A stretch of 64,000 nucleotides of DNA from Herpetosiphon giganteus (GTDB lineage Bacteria > Chloroflexota > Chloroflexia > Chloroflexales > Herpetosiphonaceae), in NCBI RefSeq assembly GCF_016907925.1, contig NZ_JAFBCZ010000005.1, forward strand, positions 1 to 64,000, given 5' to 3'. The first letter of the stretch is position 1. Each line of letters begins with the position of its first letter. Shown here piece by piece: positions 34,337 to 41,764 of this stretch. The notes beneath the pieces are model-generated. The model was not told where the DNA came from and did not search any database. It saw nothing but the letters and a program-made list of their open reading frames with translations. Made by a program: the position numbers and the translations under genes.

Positions 34337-34756
34337 ATGCACGTTCTTGTACCGTCAACAACGCAGCTCGTTTGGCAATCGCGCCAATATATCGATGGAG
34401 CGTATGCAGCCCCATTAGAATTGCCTGACATCGCCGAGCAGATTGGCTTTTCGCACTATCATTTTTTACGCCTCTTTCAGCGCAACTTTGAAATTACCCC
34501 GCACCAATATTTAATTCAACGCCGCCTTGAACGCGCTCGCGATTTGCTGATTAACAGCAATTTATCGGTGACTGAGGTTTGCTTTGCAGTTGGGTTTCAA
34601 AGCCTTGGCTCGTTTAGTAGCCTCTTTCAACGCAGCACTGGCCATGCGCCGAGCCACTATCGCCGCCGCCATTTTCAAGGCATGAGCCTGCCGCGCCATT
34701 TTATCCCTGGCTGCTATCGCACGATTTTTGGGCTTGGTTTGCAACGCGTCAACTAG
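34337..34756 (+). CDS. AraC-family regulator, DNA-binding domain only
   Basis: A 139-residue protein made almost only of the AraC double helix-turn-helix: ELPDIAEQIGFSHYHFLRLF as the first HTH and SVTEVCFAVGFQSLGSFSSL as the second, with the family end ..HAPSHYRRRH. No ligand-binding domain, so it may resemble MarA/SoxS-type short activators or respond through abundance. GGGAGG lies before the ATG. The VOC gene 84 bases downstream on the same strand is a likely target. Confidence 0.92.
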   Translation: MHVLVPSTTQLVWQSRQYIDGAYAAPLELPDIAEQIGFSHYHFLRLFQRNFEITPHQYLIQRRLERARDLLINSNLSVTEVCFAVGFQSLGSFSSLFQRSTGHAPSHYRRRHFQGMSLPRHFIPGCYRTIFGLGLQRVN

Positions 34757-34840
34757 CTGCGCAATTTTCAAGAAGTTTTCTGCTGCTGCTTCCTGTATAC
34801 TCAGGTTATGAACGAATGTTCGAATGTGTTAGGAGCAACA

Positions 34841-35254
34841 ATGATTACCAAACTTTCGCATGCCACCATTTACGTGCTTGACCATGATTTGGCCTATGAT
34901 TTTTACGTAAATAAATTAGGTTTTGATGTGCGTATGGATATGAAGTTGGATAATGGTTTTCGCTGGTTGACGGTTGGCCCCAAAAACCAGCCTGAGCTTG
35001 ATATTGTGCTGTTTGAAGTCAAAGAGGGCGGCACGATGATGAGCAATGAAATTGTGGCTCAAATGCGCGACTTATTACACACTGGCGTGGTTGGGCCGGG
35101 CGTTTTCCAAACTGACGATTGCGATGCGAGCTATAACGAATTCAAAGAGCGCGGCGTTGAATTTGTGGCTCCACCACAAGATCAATTTTATGGCATCGAA
35201 GCCACCTTCAAAGATCCGTTTGGCAATATTTTCAGCCTAACCCAGCCCAAATAG
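34841..35254 (+). CDS. VOC family (glyoxalase/bleomycin-resistance-like) protein
   Basis: A 137-residue protein with two beta-alpha-beta(3) modules: KLSHATIYVLDHDLAYDFYV with the first His ligand, PGVFQTDDCDASYNEFKERG, and the closing KDPFGNIFSLTQ. It belongs to the large VOC superfamily, where metal-dependent isomerases, dioxygenases and drug-binding proteins share one fold; the reaction here is unknown. ATG 34841 has TTAGGAG upstream; an earlier ATG at 34808 lacks a site. The link with an AraC-type gene is common for this subgroup. Confidence 0.88.
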   Translation: MITKLSHATIYVLDHDLAYDFYVNKLGFDVRMDMKLDNGFRWLTVGPKNQPELDIVLFEVKEGGTMMSNEIVAQMRDLLHTGVVGPGVFQTDDCDASYNEFKERGVEFVAPPQDQFYGIEATFKDPFGNIFSLTQPK

Positions 35255-35255
35255 C

Positions 35256-35831
35256 CTAAACGATTTGCTTGCGCCAATCGGCGACGAACTGGCGTTGGAG
35301 ATCGTTGCTGGGCGATGGATAACGCTCATCACGGGAGCCTTGGCGTAACGCAGCAATGTGAGCCAAGGCTTCTGCATATTCCCAGCCATGGTGCACCAAC
35401 AAACAGCCAAGCACCGTGCCAGTACGGCCCAAGCCACCCCAGCAATGCACATACACGGTTTGTTGCTGGTCGAGTGCAACAATAATCCGCGCCAGAATCG
35501 CCTGCATCTGCGCGATTGATGGAATCTGCATATCGGGAATCGGCGCATGGTAGCGAACCGGCACTGGTTGCGTATTCAACTGCCCTTGGTTGAATGCAGC
35601 CAGATAATCGCCAAGCTCATGGGTTTCGTCCTGCTCAGTCAGGTCAATAAAAAGGCTGATATTTGCTGCACTGAAGCGTTGCAAGCGCACATGCAATGGT
35701 TCTTGATCCTGCAACATTGGATGTTCGCCAGCAAGTAAGCGACCTGGCAGCACCCAATAAGCAGCTGAAATTGGTACAGCAGGCGTGTTTTCGGATTTGG
35801 CTAGGCTTAGGCGTGGATGTTTCGTTGCCAT
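35256..35831 (-). CDS. Dual-specificity-type protein phosphatase
   Basis: A 191-residue protein-tyrosine/dual-specificity phosphatase fold. The P-loop is VYVHCWGGLGRTGTVLG (HC-x5-R), and the general acid is probably within YHAPIPDMQIP. N-terminal motif VLPGRLLAGEHPM and loop SLFIDLTEQDE are typical of bacterial cyclin-dependent-kinase-inhibitor-3-like phosphatases. ATG 35831 follows GAGGAG. It starts 13 bases after the XRE regulator gene, so the two form an operon. It is convergent with the VOC gene, with no spacer to speak of. Substrate unknown. Confidence 0.85.
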   Translation of the reverse strand: MATKHPRLSLAKSENTPAVPISAAYWVLPGRLLAGEHPMLQDQEPLHVRLQRFSAANISLFIDLTEQDETHELGDYLAAFNQGQLNTQPVPVRYHAPIPDMQIPSIAQMQAILARIIVALDQQQTVYVHCWGGLGRTGTVLGCLLVHHGWEYAEALAHIAALRQGSRDERYPSPSNDLQRQFVADWRKQIV

Positions 35832-35844
35832 TAATTGCTCCTCG

Positions 35845-36648
35845 TTAGCTGGTTTTGGCGGCATGGAGTTGGCGCAGCAGTTCGGCGCTGGCAGCATTGG
35901 CGGGAAAAAAAGCCTCGATCGCCAATTCAGAAACCGTTACATCGATTGGCGTGCCAAAAACCATAGTTGTGCTGAAAAAGCTGAGCACGCCGTGTGGGGT
36001 GCTCAACGCAAAGGGCAAGGCAATATCCATGGTTTCGTGGTAGGCCGGAATCGGCGTGGAATGCGCTTGGTTGGTGGGATAAGCCGCCAATTCTTGGTAG
36101 AGTTCGCTCAACGAGGCATCAGCGGTTAGCTCGATTTGATGGCGTAAACGAGCCAATAAATGGGCTTTCCAGGCCGCCAAATTGACGATTTGCGGCGCTA
36201 AGCCCTGAGGATGTAAGCTCAAGCGCAGCACATTAACTGGCGGAGTTAACAATTCGCTTGCCACCCCTGCCAGAAAATAATCAATACAATTATTGGCCAT
36301 AACCATCTGCCAATGGCGATTAATCGCAATCGCCGGATATGGCTCGTGGCCGTGTAAAACATGCTGAATTGCCTCACGTGCAGGATCTAAATCATCATCA
36401 TCAAGCGAGCGCTCACTGAATAACGGCGCAAAGCCTGCCGCCACCAACAGCACATTTTGCTCGCGCAGCGGCACTTCGAGGTGTTCGGCCAAGTGCAACA
36501 GCATATCTCGGCTTGGCTGCGAGCGCCCAGTTTCCAAAAAACTCAAGTGTTTGGTCGAAATATTGGCATCGCTGGCCAGATCAAGCTGGCTCAGATGGCG
36601 ACGCTGCCGCCACGTACGGATGAGTGAACCAATTGCTGCTTGTTTCAT
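35845..36648 (-). CDS. XRE-type regulator with MmyB-like sensor domain
   Basis: A 267-residue transcription factor. HTH_31/XRE domain at residues 8-65 (IRTWRQRRHLSQLDLASDAN, ISTKHLSFLETGRSQPS); MmyB-like PAS-fold domain at about 100-260 (PYPAIAINRHWQMVMANN, PPVNVLRLSLHPQGLAPQI), which in MmyB binds a fatty acid-like ligand. The start lacks a strong site. It is upstream of the phosphatase gene and divergent from the small membrane protein gene at 36789, either of which it may control. Confidence 0.9.
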   Translation of the reverse strand: MKQAAIGSLIRTWRQRRHLSQLDLASDANISTKHLSFLETGRSQPSRDMLLHLAEHLEVPLREQNVLLVAAGFAPLFSERSLDDDDLDPAREAIQHVLHGHEPYPAIAINRHWQMVMANNCIDYFLAGVASELLTPPVNVLRLSLHPQGLAPQIVNLAAWKAHLLARLRHQIELTADASLSELYQELAAYPTNQAHSTPIPAYHETMDIALPFALSTPHGVLSFFSTTMVFGTPIDVTVSELAIEAFFPANAASAELLRQLHAAKTS

Positions 36649-36788
36649 AGCCGCATCTTAGCACAAATTGGGTAGTTGCCACGATTACCTCTGAGGTAAT
36701 TGTGCCAACAACTATCAGCGCCTATGCTGCAACTAGGTTTTGAAACCTGACACTGTTGGGATATGAGTTTCTGCTAAGGAGTGATGCT

Positions 36789-37187
36789 ATGCGTTGGTTA
36801 CAACACCCTCAATTATTACGCTATGCGATTCGATTTGATGGCGTAAGCGCTGGAACCTTGATGCTCGGCTTGCTTGGCCTGAATCAACCGCTCGCTCAGT
36901 TTTTTGGCTTGCCAAGCAGCTTTTTATGGTATGTCGGCTTGGGCTTGATTCCTTGGGTGACGTGGTTGGTTTGGTTATCGTTTCGCCCAACGATTAGCCG
37001 TGCGGCAGCGTGGTTTGTGGTGGTGGTCAATGGATTGTGGCTGGCTGAAAGCATTTGGCTGATTGTTGGGCCAACCTTCGAGCCAACCGTTTGGGGCTAT
37101 GGCTTCTTGATTGCGCAAGCCATTTTGGTGGCCCTGATTACCGAGACCGAGATTATTGCGCTGCGCCGCAAGCTGGTTAATGCCTAA
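36789..37187 (+). CDS. Small four-helix membrane protein
   Basis: A 132-residue protein with four hydrophobic segments and short loops (RWLQHPQLLRYAIRFDGVSA, then TLMLGLLGL; LGLIPWVTWLVWLSF; AAWFVVVVNGLWLAESIWLI; YGFLIAQAILVALI). No known family by eye; SPW/DoxX-like integral proteins are similar in layout. ATG 36789 follows AAGGAG. It is divergent from the XRE regulator (140-base spacer) and is followed 4 bases later by a GC-rich repeat. Confidence 0.7.
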   Translation: MRWLQHPQLLRYAIRFDGVSAGTLMLGLLGLNQPLAQFFGLPSSFLWYVGLGLIPWVTWLVWLSFRPTISRAAAWFVVVVNGLWLAESIWLIVGPTFEPTVWGYGFLIAQAILVALITETEIIALRRKLVNA

Positions 37188-37191
37188 GCAA

Positions 37192-37315
37192 AAGCCCCTC
37201 ACCCTAACCCCTCTCCCGTCCAACGGGCGAGGGGCTTTTGTGTGTGGTTCGTTCGCATTCATCAGTAAAAACGGGTGCTCCCAATCTCTCGTGGCGCGGG
37301 CGAGGGGGTGAGGGA
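37192..37315. repeat. GC-rich CCCCTC/GAGGGG dispersed repeat pair
   Basis: AAAGCCCCTCACCCTAACCC..GGGCGAGGGGCTTTT (37192-37239) forms a strong hairpin followed by TTTT, and an inverted second unit ends GGCGCGGGCGAGGGGGTGAG at 37315. It fills the space between convergent genes and could terminate both. Confidence 0.75.
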
Positions 37316-37318
37316 ATG

Positions 37319-38446
37319 TTAATTGCCAGCGATTTCCAACATACGTTCCAAGGCCAAGCGGGCTTTTTGTTTGATCGCGGTTGGCACAGCAATTTGATTA
37401 ACCACCTTGCCCTCGACCAAATTCTCTAAAACCCAGCACAATTCCTCGGGATCGATCCGATACATGGTTGAGCAAAGACAGGCAAATGGCGAAACCGAGA
37501 CAATCGTTTTATCGGGATTATTGCTTTGCAAACGATTGACAAGGTTGATTTCGGTTCCGACTGCCCACATACTGCCTGCTGGAGCTTCGTTGATCGTTTT
37601 GATGATATAGGCAGTTGAGCCAACATAATCGGCTTCGTTGGTCACACCCAAGGTGCATTCTGGGTGCACAATCACATTAATTTCGGGGTGTTTTTCGCGC
37701 CATGCTTTGATATAGGCTGGGCGGAATTGCGCATGCACTGAGCAGTGACCAGCCCAAAGCAAGACTTCGGCCTCGCGAATTGCCTCTGGCGTATGCCCAC
37801 CATAGCGCAAATTGGGATTCCAGACCAACATTTTATCGAGCGGAATGCCAAGTTTGGCAAAAGCTGTATAGCGGCCAAGGTGCTGGTCGGGCAGGAACAG
37901 CATTTTGGGGCGCAAGCTTTTGGCCCAACGCACAATTGGCTCGGCGTTGGATGAGGTGCAGCATGCGCCGCCATGTTCGCCAACAAAGGCCTTGACGGCG
38001 GCAGTTGAATTGACATAGGTAATTGGCATGACCTGAGCTTCTGCATCGCCCAAAATTTCGTCAAGCTCCTCCCAAACTTCTTCAAGTTGTTCGATGTCGG
38101 CCATATCGGCCATCGAACAGCCAGCAGTATGGTCGGGCAGAATCACGGTTTGGTCGTCGCGCCCAAGAATATCGGCGCTTTCGGCCATGAAGTGAACGCC
38201 ACAAAAGACGATATATTCGGCGGCAGCTTTGCGGGCATCAACCGAAAGCCCGTAGGAATCGCCGCTCAAATCGGCATGCTTAACCACATCATCACGTTGA
38301 TAGTGATGGCCCAGAATGACCAACCGCTCGCCCAATTTGGCCTTAGCCTTAGCAATCCGTTGATCCAATTCTGCGATTGATAGCCCTGCATAGTCCTCGG
38401 CACGTTCGTGTGCCACACCAATTGCTTCGGCTGCGATGACGGCCAT
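37319..38446 (-). CDS. nadA: Quinolinate synthase
   Basis: A 375-residue [4Fe-4S] enzyme of NAD biosynthesis that condenses iminoaspartate with DHAP to quinolinate. Motifs: VILGHHYQRDDVVKHADLSG, DSYGLSVDARKA, YIVFCGVHFMAESADIL, ILPDHTAGCSMADM, GGACCTSSNAEPIVRWA, FLPDQHLGRYTA and VHPECT. The cluster Cys are those in FCGVHF, the CC of GGACCTSS, and CLCS near the C-terminus. AATGGAGGGTCATC precedes the ATG. No nadB or nadC is adjacent. Three palindromes upstream suggest NAD-linked repression. Confidence 0.97.
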   Translation of the reverse strand: MAVIAAEAIGVAHERAEDYAGLSIAELDQRIAKAKAKLGERLVILGHHYQRDDVVKHADLSGDSYGLSVDARKAAAEYIVFCGVHFMAESADILGRDDQTVILPDHTAGCSMADMADIEQLEEVWEELDEILGDAEAQVMPITYVNSTAAVKAFVGEHGGACCTSSNAEPIVRWAKSLRPKMLFLPDQHLGRYTAFAKLGIPLDKMLVWNPNLRYGGHTPEAIREAEVLLWAGHCSVHAQFRPAYIKAWREKHPEINVIVHPECTLGVTNEADYVGSTAYIIKTINEAPAGSMWAVGTEINLVNRLQSNNPDKTIVSVSPFACLCSTMYRIDPEELCWVLENLVEGKVVNQIAVPTAIKQKARLALERMLEIAGN

Positions 38447-38476
38447 GATGACCCTCCATTGGGTTAATATGCGATT

Positions 38477-38580
38477 AGTGTCATTTTGACACTATAAATC
38501 GTGAGAAAAAGAGCGGGACGCAGCAAACGCCCCTAATATTGTCATTCTAACACAATGATCAGTAGTGTCAAGATGACAAT
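38477..38580. promoter_or_regulatory. Three TGTCA-N3-TGACA operators upstream of nadA
   Basis: Site 1 AGTGTCATTTTGACACT (38477-38493) is a perfect palindrome; site 2 ATTGTCATTCTAACACA (38538-38554) is degenerate; site 3 AGTGTCAAGATGACAAT (38564-38580) matches strongly. Centres are 61 and 26 bases apart. The GTC-N5-GAC core resembles operators of NAD-metabolism repressors such as NrtR as I recall them. The regulator gene is not in this window. Confidence 0.7.
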
Positions 38581-38649
38581 TTCAAATGAGGGAGCAGAGG
38601 CTAGGGTTCAGCGGCCAGTCTGGTAGCTAAATATAGGATCATGCATTTT

Positions 38650-38681
38650 TAACTACGAAGGATACGAAGCGCACGAAGCTG
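38650..38681. repeat. CGAAG-type dispersed repeat, copy 3
   Basis: AACTACGAAGGATACGAAGC followed by GCACGAAGCT: three direct ACGAAG units. It is just downstream of the gene ending at 38694. Confidence 0.6.
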
Positions 38682-38693
38682 GGTTAATCAACT

Positions 38694-39122
38694 TTACTTG
38701 TTTTGGGCTGGCCTTGGTTCGATGATTAATGGCTGTAAACGTGGCCAGCAATGCCAAGCAATGGCAATTGCTGCAAGGCATTCGAGGCTGCTGGCGATTG
38801 CGATTGCTGCCGACCACGGCCAAATACTGGCCCAAACTAGCACTGCCAGCGCGCTATGCAACAAACCGCTGGCCAACCAAACCAACCATGGCGAGCCACG
38901 CCAGCCATGGGCATCAAGCCGTGGCAAAATCCAAAAAGCCACCCCAAAAATGAGGTTGAGCAACCAGCCCACCAGCATGGCGTGAATGTGGGCCGTGCGC
39001 CAATACCAAATCCAAGGCAAAAACCCAATTGCCTTGCTGACCAACATAATGCCGCCAACGCTGCCACCAATCACCAAATAGAGCAAGCTGGCGCGAATGC
39101 TGAAGATACTAAATTTTGGCAT
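38694..39122 (-). CDS. Small membrane protein with NnrS/cbb3-like signature (1)
   Basis: A 142-residue protein with about four transmembrane helices. It holds AHIHAMLVGWLLNLIFGVAF followed by LP (H45, H47, Gly52-Trp53, Gly60-Val61, Leu66-Pro67), the same signature repeated three times in the 419-residue protein at 42904 and once in the neighbour at 39138. This H-x4-GW-x6-GV-x4-LP pattern recalls NnrS and heme-copper oxidase subunit I segments, where His may bind heme. It is last of a three-gene operon headed by the DUF542 gene and is 15 bases from its neighbour. Role in NO or nitrite metabolism is inferred. Confidence 0.6.
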   Translation of the reverse strand: MPKFSIFSIRASLLYLVIGGSVGGIMLVSKAIGFLPWIWYWRTAHIHAMLVGWLLNLIFGVAFWILPRLDAHGWRGSPWLVWLASGLLHSALAVLVWASIWPWSAAIAIASSLECLAAIAIAWHCWPRLQPLIIEPRPAQNK

Positions 39123-39137
39123 GATTGCACCTCTGCA

Positions 39138-39575
39138 CTATTTGGCTTTGCTCACTTTGGCTTTGACTCGTGGCCAAAGCATCAACAACACTAACCACAA
39201 GGCGGCGACTTGCAGGCAGGCCGCGCCGACAACCGTCCATTTGACGAGGCCGCTTGGTGCCCATTGCAACATTGGTTCAACAATACTGCGCAGCCCAAGC
39301 CCAAGGTTGAACGTAGCATAGGCGGCCCATGCTACTTTTTCGTTGCCTCGTGGCTGCTCGCGGGTATGCACCGGAAACAGCCAAATCGCCACACCAACGA
39401 TTAATTGAGTGACCCAGCCAACCATCAAGGCGTGATAAAACACAATTTGTAAAGCCGCCAAGGGATTGGTTTTCAGCGCCCAAAGCTGGCTGGTGAGCAT
39501 GGCGATGCCAATCGCGAAGGCCAAGACCAGCCAGACAAATGCGGTGCGAATATAGTAACGAGCAAGGGTTGGCAT
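39138..39575 (-). CDS. Small membrane protein with NnrS/cbb3-like signature (2)
   Basis: A 145-residue protein with four membrane segments, a paralogue of the preceding entry (both begin MPxxx..IR and have ..HALMVGWVTQLIVGVAIW then LFP). Residues H48, Gly53-Trp54, Gly61-Val62 and Pro68 fit the shared signature. It starts 20 bases after the DUF542 gene stop. A RGNEK loop and a basic tail (RVKAKVSKAK) put the C-terminus inside. Function unknown; the cluster points to nitrosative or nitrite metabolism. Confidence 0.6.
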   Translation of the reverse strand: MPTLARYYIRTAFVWLVLAFAIGIAMLTSQLWALKTNPLAALQIVFYHALMVGWVTQLIVGVAIWLFPVHTREQPRGNEKVAWAAYATFNLGLGLRSIVEPMLQWAPSGLVKWTVVGAACLQVAALWLVLLMLWPRVKAKVSKAK

Positions 39576-39595
39576 GGTCTTGGCTCCTTTGCAAA

Positions 39596-39814
39596 CTAGG
39601 CTTCTTTGGCCAGAATCGCGCGTAGATCGGCTACGATTGGCGCAAGCTCGACGTTATGGGCTTGGGCTGCTTGGCTGAGGCTTAGGCCGCCACCGCAACA
39701 TAAATCAAAGCCATGCTGACGTAAAACGGCCATCACATCGGGGTTCGCATCGGCCAAACTGGCTAAAGTCGTTTCGGCGATCACATCGGGCGTTAAGCTT
39801 GTTGCTTGCATCAT
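39596..39814 (-). CDS. DUF542 / ScdA N-terminal domain protein
   Basis: A 72-residue stand-alone version of the N-terminal domain of ScdA/YtfE (RIC) iron-sulfur repair proteins. The motif ANPDVMAVLRQHGFDLCCGG matches the family signature P-x3-VL..G-x-D-x-C-CGG; the two Cys are probably functional in NO or iron handling. The ATG 39814 follows AAGGAG; an upstream frame runs into the divergent region and is not used. A CRP-type site lies 58 bases upstream. It heads the minus-strand operon and is divergent from nirK. Confidence 0.85.
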   Translation of the reverse strand: MMQATSLTPDVIAETTLASLADANPDVMAVLRQHGFDLCCGGGLSLSQAAQAHNVELAPIVADLRAILAKEA

Positions 39815-39871
39815 ATTGCTCCTTGCAAAAATAAAGCTGAGCCTACGATAGCCGATCGCTGGCTGCCCAGC

Positions 39872-39887
39872 AGCGACTTTTCTCACA
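39872..39887 (-). promoter_or_regulatory. CRP-type site upstream of the DUF542 gene
   Basis: On the minus strand TGTGA-GAAAAG-TCGCT. It forms a 10-bp inverted repeat with the nirK site at 39908 (GACTTTTCTC / GAGAAAAGTC). Confidence 0.6.
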
Positions 39888-39907
39888 AGCGGCCTATCTT
39901 CAGACCA

Positions 39908-39923
39908 TGCGAGAAAAGTCACA
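39908..39923 (+). promoter_or_regulatory. CRP-type site upstream of nirK
   Basis: TGCGA-GAAAAG-TCACA, close to the CRP consensus TGTGA-N6-TCACA, 131 bases before the nirK ATG. Confidence 0.6.
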
Positions 39924-40053
39924 GCCAAGGCGTTGTGGTGGTTCTAAGCTAGCGCTATGTAATTACAACGGCTGGCCCAATCCAAATTGCATATCGATCA
40001 CTGGCGATTCCCAGCATCGATTGATGGTTCGCTTTCAAGCAAGGAGCGTCGCA

Positions 40054-41442
40054 ATGAACCGCCGATCATTCACTATGGTAGTGATTTTTAGCCTGTTATT
40101 AACCAGTATTGCCGCCTGTGGCGACCAAGTAAGTCGCACGTATTCGCTCTCACCAACTGCTTCACATAGTCCAGAAAGCCAAGCGGTGAGCCAGCAAACG
40201 AGTCCACAAACCAGCCAAGTAGTGCTCGAAATTCATTCATTTGAAATGGGCTTCAAGCCCCAGAATCTAACCGTGCCAAGTGCTGGCCTCTATACGATCA
40301 AATTAGTCAACGATGGCGTGATTCCCCACGACATAACCTTGCCTGACGGCACCAAAATTAGTGCCAATAGCAAGGAAACGGTGACTGCCGACGTGACGGT
40401 TCCCGCCGAAGGTCTGAGCTTTATTTGCGCCGTGCCTGGCCACGAAGCCGCTGGCATGAAAGGCACGATTCAGGTTGCCTCGGCTAATGCTGCCGTCACG
40501 CCAACCATGATGGACGACCATAGCGGGCCAGCGCCAGAGAGCGATATTGCCGCCGATGAGTCGGCTCCAGAATATATGTTGTACGATGCCAAAGCTCCAG
40601 CTGTGCTCGAAGGCACCGTCCACGAGATTGATTTGGTGGTTGAAGAAAAAGATATGACCGTGGCTCCTGGCTATGTGCAGCATGTGTGGACGTTTGGGGG
40701 AACCGTGCCCGGCCCCGTCATTCGGGTCAAAGTTGGCGATACCGTGCGGATTCATCTGAAAAACCCAAGCTCGAACGAAGTGCCACACTCGATCGACTTC
40801 CACTCTAGCGAGGTTGCTTGGAACGACGAAATGACCTCGATCAATGTTGGCGAAGATAAAGTTTACGAGTGGAAAGCCAATTATGCTGGGGTTTGGATGT
40901 ATCACTGTGGCACAACTCCAGCGCTGCATCACATTGCCAATGGGATGTATGGGATGGTGATTGTTGAACCCAAGGAAGGCTTGCCCGCAGTTGATCACGA
41001 AGTTGCCTTGGTGCAAAGCGAATGGTATCTCGGCCCGCAAGGCGATTTGGTGAGCCTCGAAAAAGCTGCTTCGGCAGCGCCAGCGCCTGAGTACGTTGTG
41101 TTCAACGGCGTTGCCAACCAATACAAAGATCATCCAATCGAAGTCAAAACTGGTGGCAGTGTGCGGGTGTTTGTGCTGAATGCAGGCCCAAGTATCGATA
41201 GCTCATTCCACGTGGTTGGCACAATTTTCAACACCGTGATCAAAGAAGGAGTCCAATTACGGCCTGAAACTGCCAATGGCTATGGCTCGCAGGCTGTCGA
41301 TTTAGCCCCAGCCCAAGGCGCAATTGTCGAATTTCGTACCGCTGAAGATGGCTTGTATCCAATCGTGACCCACGCTTTCAACTTTGTGGGCCGAGGAGCC
41401 TTAGGCCTCTTCCAAGCAGGCGATGGCGACCCCAAAAACTAA
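40054..41442 (+). CDS. nirK: Copper nitrite reductase with N-terminal cupredoxin
   Basis: A 462-residue lipoprotein that reduces nitrite to NO outside the membrane. A Tat-like NRRSFTM start and a lipobox SIAAC22 precede a single cupredoxin domain (about 57-141; ligands H92, C125, H130, M135), then the two-domain NirK core. All copper residues of the known enzymes are in place: H245 and H250 with catalytic D248 in HSIDFH; H284-C285, H293 and M298 in HCGTTPALHHIANGM; catalytic H386 in SSFHVVG and H440. ATG 40054 follows AAGGAG. The extra cupredoxin likely passes electrons to the type 1 copper. Confidence 0.93.
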   Translation: MNRRSFTMVVIFSLLLTSIAACGDQVSRTYSLSPTASHSPESQAVSQQTSPQTSQVVLEIHSFEMGFKPQNLTVPSAGLYTIKLVNDGVIPHDITLPDGTKISANSKETVTADVTVPAEGLSFICAVPGHEAAGMKGTIQVASANAAVTPTMMDDHSGPAPESDIAADESAPEYMLYDAKAPAVLEGTVHEIDLVVEEKDMTVAPGYVQHVWTFGGTVPGPVIRVKVGDTVRIHLKNPSSNEVPHSIDFHSSEVAWNDEMTSINVGEDKVYEWKANYAGVWMYHCGTTPALHHIANGMYGMVIVEPKEGLPAVDHEVALVQSEWYLGPQGDLVSLEKAASAAPAPEYVVFNGVANQYKDHPIEVKTGGSVRVFVLNAGPSIDSSFHVVGTIFNTVIKEGVQLRPETANGYGSQAVDLAPAQGAIVEFRTAEDGLYPIVTHAFNFVGRGALGLFQAGDGDPKN

Positions 41443-41458
41443 ACGAGCATCAATTGAG

Positions 41459-41490
41459 CTGGCAGCGCGGGTTTTGGCTCGCGCTGCCAG
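41459..41490. terminator. 11-bp hairpin between nirK and the ferredoxin gene
   Basis: CTGGCAGCGCG (41459-41469) pairs with CGCGCTGCCAG (41480-41490), 10-base loop. It sits 16 bases after the nirK stop and 19 bases before the ferredoxin start. There is no T-tract, so it may stabilise or attenuate the nirK transcript. Confidence 0.6.
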
Positions 41491-41509
41491 CGAACGATCG
41501 GAGTTGATG

Positions 41510-41764
41510 ATGTTTTTGCCAGTGATCAATTTGCAACGCTGTGTTGCCTGTGGAGTTTGTGAAACTGTTTGCCCAACCAACGCGGTGACGCTTGAGCAAC
41601 AGCAAGCAATTTTGAGCAAGCCCGAAGCCTGCACCTTCTGCGATCGTTGCGAAGCTGCCTGCCCAACTGAGGCAATCAGTCGTTCGTTTGCAATTCGTTT
41701 TGCGCCAAGCAGCCAGCCATTGACTAAAGCTCAGCTTGGGCAGCTAAACCTTGGGGATCGATAA
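41510..41764 (+). CDS. 2x[4Fe-4S] ferredoxin
   Basis: An 84-residue ferredoxin with two CxxCxxCxxxCP motifs: CVACGVCETVCPTNA and CTFCDRCEAACPTEA. It is a probable electron carrier for the nitrite/NO genes around it. I use the ATG at 41510 (CGGAG six bases upstream; a second ATG at 41507 is possible) because the hairpin separates it from nirK; a longer frame starting inside nirK at 41423 has no site. Its 3' end overlaps the convergent CRP-type gene by 41 bases. Confidence 0.88.
   Translation: MFLPVINLQRCVACGVCETVCPTNAVTLEQQQAILSKPEACTFCDRCEAACPTEAISRSFAIRFAPSSQPLTKAQLGQLNLGDR

Noticed and set aside
39815-40053. FNR/DNR box (TTGAT-N4-ATCAA) upstream of nirK
   Set aside because: Only scattered partial matches such as TTGAT and ATCGAT were seen; the TGCGA-N6-TCACA site fits better.
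40303-41133. Long minus-strand open frame (276 codons) opposite nirK
   Set aside because: nirK has all copper ligands and a clean site; the opposite frame is His/Phe/Asn-rich without any motif, a mirror effect of codon bias.
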